A stretch of DNA of 5,409 nt from Deltaproteobacteria bacterium (GTDB lineage: Bacteria > Desulfobacterota > Desulfomonilia > UBA1062), in contig JAGVNP010000294.1 of the NCBI GenBank assembly GCA_020053185.1, positions 1-5,409 of the forward strand, read 5' to 3'. Position 1 is the first letter of the stretch, and the number at the start of each line of letters is the position of its first letter. The notes below the pieces were generated by a model. The model was not told the DNA's origin. It saw only the letters and a list, made by a program, of their open reading frames with translations, and made no database searches. Position numbers and translations under genes: made by a program. Positions 1 to 5,409 of this stretch are shown one piece after another.

Positions 1-19
1 ATCTCTCCTCGCAATGACA
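1..19. repeat. Tail of a probable dispersed intergenic repeat (TCATTGCGAGGAG type)
   Basis: Read on the minus strand, these bases give TGTCATTGCGAGGAGAGAT. The TCATTGCGAGGAG core resembles the end of a short palindromic repeat that I recall as scattered between genes in many unrelated bacterial genomes, usually continuing as GAGGAGCGAAGCGACGAAGC. Only the end is inside the window and the bases after GAGGAG already differ from that form, so this is either a variant copy or a chance match. It lies 15 bp beyond the stop codon of the ACT-domain gene, a typical site for such elements, where a hairpin could also help end transcription. Confidence 0.4.
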
Positions 20-34
20 TGATTGAAATTTAGT

Positions 35-490
35 TTAGTATTTCATGTAGTGGAATGGCTCGATGGTAGCGAGGGCTTCGGCTGAGATGGTTTTGAATGT
101 ATGCTCTTTGAGGATCTGCTGGGTTTTTTCCATATCATTAGTCTCAACCACAAACACCGCAGTCTTGTTCGCCTCGATCACAAAACCATAAGCATTATCG
201 ATATTGATATCTTCTGCTGCCAGAAGTTGTACAAGCTTATTCATGCCGCCTGGCTGATCATTAATGACTACTGCAATGATCTCTTTTAGCTGCGCCAGTA
301 TCCCTGCCTTTGCAAGCGTTTTTTGCGCCAGCTTGGGATCATCAACAAGGATATGGAAAAGGCCTTTTTCGCCAAAAGAGGTGATGGTGATTGCACGGAT
401 ATTGATCTTTTCCTTTGCAAGAACATCTGAAACCTGAGCAAGTCTTCCTGGTTTGTTCTCTGTCGGTACGGTAAGCTGATATGCAATCAT
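35..490 (-). CDS. Tandem ACT-domain protein (COG4747-like), probable amino-acid-binding regulator
   Basis: A 151-residue soluble protein made of two ACT domains and nothing else. The first spans about residues 2-68, with the typical KPGRLA turn at 13-18, a following helix and INIRA at 29-33. The second spans about 70-145, with DQPGGM at 78-83 and INIDNA at 95-100. ACT domains bind small ligands, usually amino acids, at dimer interfaces. Stand-alone tandem-ACT proteins of this size are known mainly from archaea and anaerobic bacteria, and their exact role is mostly undefined. There is no catalytic domain, signal peptide or membrane segment. The ATG at 490 is supported by a strong AAGGAGG five bases upstream and by the ACT fold starting at residue 2. 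It is the last gene of the minus-strand unit, 33 bp after arfB. The ligand and target cannot be read from the sequence. Confidence 0.9.
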   Translation of the reverse strand: MIAYQLTVPTENKPGRLAQVSDVLAKEKINIRAITITSFGEKGLFHILVDDPKLAQKTLAKAGILAQLKEIIAVVINDQPGGMNKLVQLLAAEDINIDNAYGFVIEANKTAVFVVETNDMEKTQQILKEHTFKTISAEALATIEPFHYMKY

Positions 491-495
491 GTTTT

Positions 496-502
496 CCTCC
501 TT
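496..502 (-). promoter_or_regulatory. Ribosome binding site of the ACT-domain gene
   Basis: On the minus strand this reads AAGGAGG, a near-perfect match to the anti-Shine-Dalgarno sequence, followed by the five-base spacer AAAAC and the ATG. It fixes the start of the ACT gene and suggests efficient translation independent of the gene upstream. Confidence 0.85.
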
Positions 503-523
503 ATATTAGGCATAAATGGAAAG

Positions 524-949
524 TTATTCTTCGTGAGATCGTACAAACTGCCGCGAGCGTTTTTTTCTGGTCTCGCGATGTTTGGATTCCAGTCTTCGCT
601 CTACTCCAGAGATTGTCGGCCGTGTCTTTACGCGGTGTTTTGGCGGCTCGGCTGCACTTGTGATCATCTCAGTTAAACGATCGATCGCATCTTTCCGGTT
701 TTTCTCCTGCGTGCGGAAGCGTCTTGCATCAATGATAAGTATGCCGTGTCTTGTTACACGCCTTCCAGCAAGGCTGATGAGACGTCTTTTTATATCTTCG
801 TGAATGCAAGGAGACCCTTTTACATTAAAGCGGAGCTGAACAGCAGAGGCAACCTTGTTGACATTCTGTCCTCCTGGCCCTGATGCACGGATAAAATCGA
901 ACTTGATCTCATCTTCATGAATAGCAATAGCGGGGGTAATCTGAATCAT
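524..949 (-). CDS. arfB: Peptidyl-tRNA hydrolase ArfB (YaeJ family), ribosome rescue
   Basis: A 141-residue protein, essentially the length of E. coli ArfB (140). It matches the short class of GGQ proteins that release the peptide from ribosomes stalled on mRNA lacking a stop codon. The catalytic loop GPGGQNVNK is at residues 24-32, with GGQ at 26-28. The codon-recognition domains of true release factors are absent. The C-terminal tail, about residues 104-136, is rich in Lys and Arg (KHRVKTR, RRLESKHRETRKKRSR); in the family this tail enters the empty mRNA channel and senses stalling. I chose the ATG at 949 because the reading frame continues upstream to 1039 only as out-of-frame overlap with the ATPase gene, while homology starts at MIQI. 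It follows the ATPase by 16 bp and precedes the ACT gene. An unrelated role as a general GGQ-domain hydrolase is less likely given the basic tail. Confidence 0.94.
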   Translation of the reverse strand: MIQITPAIAIHEDEIKFDFIRASGPGGQNVNKVASAVQLRFNVKGSPCIHEDIKRRLISLAGRRVTRHGILIIDARRFRTQEKNRKDAIDRLTEMITSAAEPPKHRVKTRPTISGVERRLESKHRETRKKRSRQFVRSHEE

Positions 950-960
950 AGTATCCCCAA

Positions 961-967
961 ACCTCCT
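961..967 (-). promoter_or_regulatory. arfB ribosome binding site containing the upstream stop codon
   Basis: The minus strand reads TAGGAGGT, in which TAG (968-966) is the stop codon of the ATPase and AGGAGGT (967-961) is the Shine-Dalgarno sequence of arfB. The spacer to the arfB ATG is 11 bases, longer than ideal, and it contains a second G-rich run (GGGGA, 958-954) nearer the start. A ribosome ending on the ATPase would cover this site, so translational coupling is likely. Confidence 0.7.
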
Positions 968-1688
968 AGATCTTCTCCAGGTATTTCTTTCTATTGTCCA
1001 TGAAATCCTTATACACCTGATAATATTCTGTGTCTTCATAGTTTATTTGCTTTATCGGAATATGGTCAAAGCTGTAGATCGTAGCGCCAGGACATGCAAG
1101 AAGGATCGGCGAGTGGGTTGCAATGATAAACTGCGCATGGCCGTCTTTGGTCATGGATGAGAGGATTTTAAGAAGCTCAAGCTGACTTTTTGGTGACAAA
1201 GCGGTTTCCGGCTCATCCATAAGATAGATGCCTTTGATTGTGTAGCGTGATTTAAAAAAGGTCATTAGCGACTGGCCATGGGATTTTGTCATCAATGATT
1301 CACCGCCAAAATAAGCGAGTACCCCCGGGTCAGCAGATGCCCATTCATCAAGGATCTGTGAAAAGTTCTTAAATATCTGCGAATCGAAGTATGAGCCTGG
1401 CACTGATCCATCTGCCCATTCGATATCGAGTGCAGTGTAGAGTTTTTCTTCATATGGATTGTGTTCATAGCGCATTCGCCGCTCTCCGGTGCCCCAGATA
1501 TAGATCCCGCATTTGTATGCCATTGCCTTGAGAAGGGTGGATTTTCCTGTTCCGTTTTCACCCACGAAAAAGGTTACAGGGGTTTTGAATGAAAGTTGTT
1601 TTGTTCTGGCAATAGTCTCAAGATTGAAAGGATAATGTTCTGTTGTTGGGTATCTATCCGGGCAGATATCAGCGCTTTTCAGGTGCAT
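966..1688 (-). CDS. Stand-alone ABC/AAA-type ATPase (COG3910-like), function unknown
   Basis: A 240-residue soluble protein with a complete ABC-type nucleotide-binding site. It has Walker A GENGTGKST at 43-51 and the signature-like SHGQS at 136-140. Walker B is IYLMDEPE at 154-161, with the catalytic Glu directly after the Asp and ALSP following as D-loop, and THSP at 191-194 serves as the switch histidine. There is no membrane domain and no room for a long coiled coil, so it is not a transporter or a full SMC/RecF-type protein. The layout matches the widespread but uncharacterised predicted-ATPase family COG3910; by analogy with other ABC-type ATPases it probably works as a nucleotide-gated dimer. 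The ATG at 1688 has AAGGAG six bases upstream. It is the first gene of the minus-strand unit and its stop lies in the arfB ribosome binding site. Its partner and substrate are unknown. Confidence 0.9.
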   Translation of the reverse strand: MHLKSADICPDRYPTTEHYPFNLETIARTKQLSFKTPVTFFVGENGTGKSTLLKAMAYKCGIYIWGTGERRMRYEHNPYEEKLYTALDIEWADGSVPGSYFDSQIFKNFSQILDEWASADPGVLAYFGGESLMTKSHGQSLMTFFKSRYTIKGIYLMDEPETALSPKSQLELLKILSSMTKDGHAQFIIATHSPILLACPGATIYSFDHIPIKQINYEDTEYYQVYKDFMDNRKKYLEKI

Positions 1689-1693
1689 TTCTT

Positions 1694-1699
1694 CTCCTT
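1694..1699 (-). promoter_or_regulatory. Ribosome binding site of the ATPase gene
   Basis: The minus strand reads AAGGAG followed by five bases (AAGAA) and the ATG at 1688. It supports that start codon. If the promoter at 1707-1735 is used, the mRNA leader is only about a dozen bases and this site is close to its 5' end. Confidence 0.75.
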
Positions 1700-1706
1700 A
1701 TGGCTG

Positions 1707-1735
1707 AGGATAGCACAAGATGGATAGGCTTTCAA
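1707..1735 (-). promoter_or_regulatory. Sigma70-like promoter of the ATPase-arfB-ACT unit
   Basis: On the minus strand there is TTGAAA (1735-1730, 5 of 6 to the -35 consensus), a 17-bp spacer, and TATCCT (1712-1707, 4 of 6 to the -10 consensus) preceded by TG at the extended -10 position. Transcription would start near 1700, directly in front of the Shine-Dalgarno sequence. The geometry is ideal and the site lies in the only non-coding gap upstream of the unit. Confidence 0.6.
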
Positions 1736-1739
1736 AAGC
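1728..1739. repeat. Short inverted repeat overlapping the -35 box
   Basis: GCTTTCAAAAGC has five-base arms (GCTTT and AAAGC) around CA. It covers the -35 hexamer of the minus-strand promoter, where an operator could sit. Arms of five bases are short enough to arise by chance, so a regulatory role is only a possibility. Confidence 0.25.
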
Positions 1740-1756
1740 TAAGGAAACTGACCCTC

Positions 1757-1785
1757 TTGACGTTATCCTGTTAGCGGGCTAAACC
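1757..1785 (+). promoter_or_regulatory. Weak candidate promoter of tilS-mfd
   Basis: TTGACG (1757-1762) matches the -35 consensus at 5 of 6 positions. At 17 bp spacing the -10 position holds TAAACC, which matches only 3 of 6. If used, transcription would begin within a base or two of the tilS ATG at 1793, giving a leaderless message; that would fit the missing Shine-Dalgarno sequence. TATCCT at 1764-1769 is another possible -10 but has no good -35 partner. Confidence 0.25.
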
Positions 1786-1792
1786 TTCCCTC

Positions 1793-3058
1793 ATGTTCGA
1801 CATCTTTTTTAACACACTCACCACCAACTGCCATGTAAAGAAGGGTGATGCTATACTGGTGTGCTGCTCTGGCGGTATAGATTCCATTGTGCTTCTGCAT
1901 CTAATGCAACGTGCATCTGAAATTCTCAAACTCCGGCTTGGCGTGATCCATGTAGATCACGGGATTCGGGGAGATCAATCAAAGAAAGATGCCATGTTTG
2001 TGCAAGAGGGGTGTCAAGAGATGGATGTTGAGTTTTTCTTAAAAGAGCTCCATTTGCGGCATGATAATCCGAACCTGGAAGAGGTTGCGCGGCTGAGGCG
2101 TTATGAGGAGATCGGCAAATGCATGCATGAACACTCTTTTGATTATGCAGCAACCGGACATAATCTGGATGACCAGGCAGAAACAACTCTTTACAGGCTT
2201 ATCCGCGGTAGCGGTTTGAGAGGGCTTTCAGGAATTCAGTATGAACGAAAAGACAGGATTATACGGCCTCTTCTTGATATATCGAGAGCGCAGATTGAAA
2301 AATATGCAAAAAATAATCATATCGGGTTTGTAGAGGATCTCACCAACCGGGATATTCAGATCCCGAGAAATCTTATCCGTCATGAGATCATTCCGCGTAT
2401 GAGGGAAATCAACCCTTCTGTAATAGAATCCATTGCACGTTTCACCAGGATTGCTGCAAAAGAAAGCGCTGCGCTTGATACCATTGCTTCAGACTTAAGC
2501 GCTGATGCTATCAAGCTGGATTGGAACATAATAAAAGTTTTTGATAAGACTAAGCTTAAAACAGCGGAACAGGCCATCGTAGGCAGGCTTATCATTAAAG
2601 AGATCTCCGAGATGCTCGATGAACCGCGCGGAATAGATGCATCCCAGATAGACCTTGCAATGGAAGTGATCTATGGGAAAATGCGATCCCATGATATAAA
2701 GCGACGCTTGCGGATTATCACATGCAGAAACGATATCGTTATTCACTCCATCAGCAAAGAGCCTTTTTTCAATGTGGAGATACAAACCCCTGGTATCTAT
2801 CATGTTCCAGGCATCGATCAGCCTTTAAAGATCAAATATAACAATTCCTTTCTTGATTCTGTGCGAATCCGGTCATGGATTTCCGGGGATATGATTAATG
2901 GGAAGAGGGTGGTCAAGATTCTCTCAGATAAAGGCATCATTATGCCGCTACGTGCATTCTGGCCTGTGGTGCTTGATAAGAATCAGATCATCGGGATTGC
3001 AGGCATATACCTAAAAAACAGCTATGATCTCATCATCGAGTTCCCATATGCAAAATGA
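1793..3058 (+). CDS. tilS: tRNA(Ile)-lysidine synthase TilS
   Basis: TilS attaches lysine to C34 of the CAU-anticodon tRNA-Ile, using ATP, so that it reads AUA codons and is charged with isoleucine. It is normally essential. The 421 residues match full-length TilS (E. coli 432). The N-terminal PP-loop ATPase carries SGGIDS at 26-31, HVDHGIRG at 53-60, GHNLDDQAET at 122-131 and the RN-IRH motif at 192-197. A middle substrate-binding region follows (about 210-300). The C-terminal domain, about 357-421, contains RSWISGD and the usual KILSDKGI segment, so this is the long form and not the short Aquifex-like form. The ATG at 1793 is the only reasonable start: an in-frame TAG lies at 1772 and the family begins about 20 residues before the PP-loop. 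No Shine-Dalgarno sequence precedes it. The gene heads the plus-strand unit and its end overlaps mfd by 11 bp. Confidence 0.97.
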   Translation: MFDIFFNTLTTNCHVKKGDAILVCCSGGIDSIVLLHLMQRASEILKLRLGVIHVDHGIRGDQSKKDAMFVQEGCQEMDVEFFLKELHLRHDNPNLEEVARLRRYEEIGKCMHEHSFDYAATGHNLDDQAETTLYRLIRGSGLRGLSGIQYERKDRIIRPLLDISRAQIEKYAKNNHIGFVEDLTNRDIQIPRNLIRHEIIPRMREINPSVIESIARFTRIAAKESAALDTIASDLSADAIKLDWNIIKVFDKTKLKTAEQAIVGRLIIKEISEMLDEPRGIDASQIDLAMEVIYGKMRSHDIKRRLRIITCRNDIVIHSISKEPFFNVEIQTPGIYHVPGIDQPLKIKYNNSFLDSVRIRSWISGDMINGKRVVKILSDKGIIMPLRAFWPVVLDKNQIIGIAGIYLKNSYDLIIEFPYAK

Positions 3059-5409
3059 TATTTTGGATCTTGCTTCAGGTGCTTCCATAGGCTCGTCACC
3101 TCCTTCTTTACAGGCAATGATCATTGCCCGGATATTCACGCAAAAAAAGAGTCCAGTGCTGTGGATAGTAGAAGATGTAAACAGAATGGATCAGGCAATT
3201 GATGACCTTGCCATCTTTCTCGACAAAAAAGATATTGAGAGTTTTGTCCATTATGACGTGCGTCCATATGAGGATGACAGCCCGTCAAAAGAAATTTTAT
3301 CCCAGAGAATCTCTATCCTGTACCGGCTTTTGAAAAAAGAGCCAGTGATTGTTGTTGCGCCATTGGATGCTGTTGCATTCCCTACAATAGGAAAGCAGGA
3401 TTTCATTGACTCCATATTTGAGCTAAAGCTCAATACTGAACTTGATCGAAAAAATATTGTGGATAGGCTCATCTCAATGGGATATTCACGGCAGCCACTT
3501 ATTGATGACGTGGGACAGTTCAGCATCAGGGGTTTTGTGATTGATATTTTTTCTCCCAACATGCAAACCCCTGCTCGCATTGATTTGTTCGGGGATACCA
3601 TAGAGCGGATAAGGGAATTTGATATTTCAACACAGCGGTCAAAACACGACCTGAATTGTGTGACAATCTTACCTTGCAGCGAGGTGCTGCTGGACAATGA
3701 TCATATCAAACAGGCTAGGCCAAGACTCAGAACGCTTAAAGACGAGAATACCAAATACTTGATCCACGATATCGAGCAGAAGATACATGTGCCTGGGCTT
3801 GAAACTTACCTCTCATTCTTTTATGAAAGACCATCACCTGTATTCGAATATCTTTCTGGTGACTTTATTTTTATATCTCCGGATCAGGAGGAGGTTAGCT
3901 CTCTTTGGGATAAAGTGTGCCAGGAATATTCTCATGCTTATCAGAAGGCTGGCAACAGGCCGCTTCCCGCATTTGACGAGACTTTAATATCAAGTGCCGA
4001 GATACTCAAAGCTCAGGAGCGGTCATCATGCTGGTTGTCTACTTCTTTGGGCGGCAAAGAGCTTCCGTGCACTTTCCAGGGGATCAGCCTTACTGCGCAT
4101 GGTGGATATGAAGAAAAGGCACAGGAAATCGTTTCAACTATTCGCACCATCACTTCAGATGGCATTGATGCATATATGGTTGTTGATACCGATATCCAGG
4201 CCGAAAGGCTCTCGTTTGTGCTAAGCGAGAGAGGTTTTAACTCAAAGATAGTCGTGGGGGACATATTCAGCTCCCGTTATTTTCTAACAGCAGAAAAATC
4301 GAGCGGCAATTTATATATAGTCATAGGACAAATCTCTTCCGGGTTTGTTTTTCCAGACATGGGCATTGCCATTATTCCGGCAAGTCATATCATTGGCGGT
4401 CCAAGCAAGAAAATCGCCAGACCAAAGGGCATGCCTATCTCAGATCCATTCTCGCAATTAAATCTTGGAGATGCTGTAGTACACAGGGATCACGGCATAG
4501 GCATATTCAAGGGCATTAATAGATTAGATGTGCAAGGAAGTAAGGAAGATTTCATCCTTCTGGAATATTTGGGAGGAGACAAGCTTTATATCCCTGTATA
4601 CCGATTGAACATTCTCCAGCGCTACATAGGCGATCAGGAATCAGTAACAATAGACAAGCTCGGAAGCAGTAAATGGTCACAGACAAAGAAAAAGGCAAAA
4701 GAGTCTGTAGAAAAACTTGCCAATGAACTTCTCGTTATTTATGCAAAAAGGGAGAGTGCAGTAGGGGTTTCGTTAAAAGTGGATACCCATATGCTTGATG
4801 AATTTGAGTCCTCATTTGCATATGATGAGACAGAAGATCAACTGCGCGCAATCGAAGATGTGATCGCTGACATGCGGCAGAAAAGACCTATGGACAGGCT
4901 GATCTGCGGTGATGTGGGATATGGCAAGACCGAGGTTGCGCTTAGAGCCTCATTTACTGCTGCTATGAACGGAAAGCAGGTTGCTGTTCTTGTTCCTACA
5001 ACGCTCCTTGCATCCCAGCATTTTTCAACTTTCAAAAAGCGTTTTGAGCCGTGGCCATTGCGGATTGAGGCTATTACGAGCTTTTCCTCTTCAGTAAAGA
5101 ACAACCAGACAATTGAAGAGCTTGGAAAAGGAACAGTAGACATCATTATTGGCACGCATGCTTTACTTGCAGAAAAAGTAAAATTCAAGGATCTGGGGCT
5201 TCTTGTTGTGGATGAAGAGCACAGGTTTGGTGTAGCGCATAAGGAAAAGATAAAGGCCATGCGTGCAAATGTGGATGTAATGACTCTTTCAGCCACTCCT
5301 ATTCCACGCACGCTCAATATGGCTATTACTGGAATCCGTGATCTTTCTATTATCGAAACTCCGCCTTTAAACAGAAAATCCATCGAGACCCTGATCATGC
5401 GATTTGACG
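3048..5409 (+). CDS. mfd: Transcription-repair coupling factor Mfd (3' end outside the window)
   Basis: Mfd is a DNA translocase that pushes stalled RNA polymerase off DNA and recruits UvrA for nucleotide excision repair. The frame stays open for 787 codons to the window edge. The first ~350 residues form the UvrB-like module, with GQFSIRG at 156-162 and no Walker motif. A CarD-like RNA-polymerase-interaction domain (about 472-528) contains GDAVVHRDHGIG and KLYIPVYRL. The linker helix with LGSSKW follows at 538-543, then the helicase core. This shows the Q-like motif YDETEDQ near 592, Walker A GDVGYGKT (621-628), DEEHRFG (722-728), and SAT (748-750) with PIPRTL after it. The second RecA lobe, TRG motif and C-terminal UvrA-masking domain lie beyond the edge. 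The ATG at 3048 overlaps tilS by 11 bp; an in-frame ATG at 3024 is possible but adds a Ser-rich stretch. Only a weak GAG (3038-3040) serves as ribosome site, so coupling to tilS is likely. Confidence 0.97.
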   Translation, partial: MQNDILDLASGASIGSSPPSLQAMIIARIFTQKKSPVLWIVEDVNRMDQAIDDLAIFLDKKDIESFVHYDVRPYEDDSPSKEILSQRISILYRLLKKEPVIVVAPLDAVAFPTIGKQDFIDSIFELKLNTELDRKNIVDRLISMGYSRQPLIDDVGQFSIRGFVIDIFSPNMQTPARIDLFGDTIERIREFDISTQRSKHDLNCVTILPCSEVLLDNDHIKQARPRLRTLKDENTKYLIHDIEQKIHVPGLETYLSFFYERPSPVFEYLSGDFIFISPDQEEVSSLWDKVCQEYSHAYQKAGNRPLPAFDETLISSAEILKAQERSSCWLSTSLGGKELPCTFQGISLTAHGGYEEKAQEIVSTIRTITSDGIDAYMVVDTDIQAERLSFVLSERGFNSKIVVGDIFSSRYFLTAEKSSGNLYIVIGQISSGFVFPDMGIAIIPASHIIGGPSKKIARPKGMPISDPFSQLNLGDAVVHRDHGIGIFKGINRLDVQGSKEDFILLEYLGGDKLYIPVYRLNILQRYIGDQESVTIDKLGSSKWSQTKKKAKESVEKLANELLVIYAKRESAVGVSLKVDTHMLDEFESSFAYDETEDQLRAIEDVIADMRQKRPMDRLICGDVGYGKTEVALRASFTAAMNGKQVAVLVPTTLLASQHFSTFKKRFEPWPLRIEAITSFSSSVKNNQTIEELGKGTVDIIIGTHALLAEKVKFKDLGLLVVDEEHRFGVAHKEKIKAMRANVDVMTLSATPIPRTLNMAITGIRDLSIIETPPLNRKSIETLIMRFD

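Noticed and set aside
950..1039. Upstream extension of arfB to an ATG at 1039
   Set aside because: The extra 30 residues overlap the 3' end of the ATPase gene in another frame, show no family similarity, and ArfB homology begins exactly at the ATG at 949.
1292..1561. 89-codon open frame on the minus strand
   Set aside because: It is an alternative frame inside the ATPase gene, whose own frame carries all the nucleotide-binding motifs.
966..1688. Anti-phage defence ATPase (OLD or Septu-like)
   Set aside because: No nuclease or other defence partner is nearby, the protein is short and of the COG3910 type, and its operon partners are housekeeping genes.
2495..2803. 102-codon open frame on the minus strand
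   Set aside because: It is antisense to tilS, lacks a ribosome site and resembles no known protein.
3048..3400. Possible degradation of the Mfd N-terminal ATPase module because it lacks Walker motifs
   Set aside because: Loss of ATP-binding motifs in the UvrB-like module is normal for Mfd, and the spacing to the RNA-polymerase-interaction domain matches E. coli Mfd.
3251..3697. 148-codon open frame on the minus strand
   Set aside because: It is antisense to the UvrB-like region of mfd and Ser-rich, as expected for a shadow frame; no ribosome site or domain was seen.
4838..5398. 186-codon open frame on the minus strand
   Set aside because: It lies wholly antisense to the conserved helicase core of mfd and is low-complexity, Ser-rich and without recognisable motifs.

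Overview
The window is ordinary bacterial chromosome with five protein genes in two divergent transcription units that share a 104-bp spacer (1689-1792). No RNA gene, CRISPR array, insertion sequence or phage gene is visible. Base composition looks moderate, slightly AT-rich by eye. The lineage cannot be fixed from the sequence. The gene types (tandem-ACT protein, ArfB, TilS, Mfd) are bacterial. The stand-alone tandem-ACT protein and the tail of a 'TCATTGCGAGGAG' dispersed repeat at the left edge are reminiscent of anaerobic, uncultured-type bacteria such as Desulfobacterota, Nitrospirota or Omnitrophota; that is a low-confidence impression.

Left unit (minus strand, read from 1688 down to 35): a small stand-alone ABC/AAA-type ATPase of the COG3910 kind, then arfB (GGQ-containing ribosome-rescue hydrolase), then a tandem ACT-domain protein. 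The genes are tightly packed, with gaps of 16 and 33 bp. Each has a purine-rich Shine-Dalgarno sequence, and the stop codon of the ATPase lies inside the Shine-Dalgarno sequence of arfB. A good sigma70-like promoter (TTGAAA, 17 bp, TGnTATCCT) sits just upstream of the ATPase start.

Right unit (plus strand, 1793 to beyond the window end): tilS (tRNA-Ile lysidine synthase), overlapping by 11 bp the start of mfd (transcription-repair coupling factor). mfd is open to the last base and is cut by the window edge after 787 codons, inside the helicase core. Neither plus-strand start has a convincing Shine-Dalgarno sequence, unlike the three minus-strand genes.

Functionally this is information-processing housekeeping: decoding accuracy (TilS), rescue of stalled ribosomes (ArfB), and removal of stalled RNA polymerase with recruitment of repair (Mfd). 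It also carries a probable small-molecule-sensing ACT protein and an uncharacterised ATPase. I do not see an obviously new biological system. The most useful leads are the ATPase-arfB coupling, the Shine-Dalgarno-less tilS-mfd unit and the repeat fragment at the left edge.
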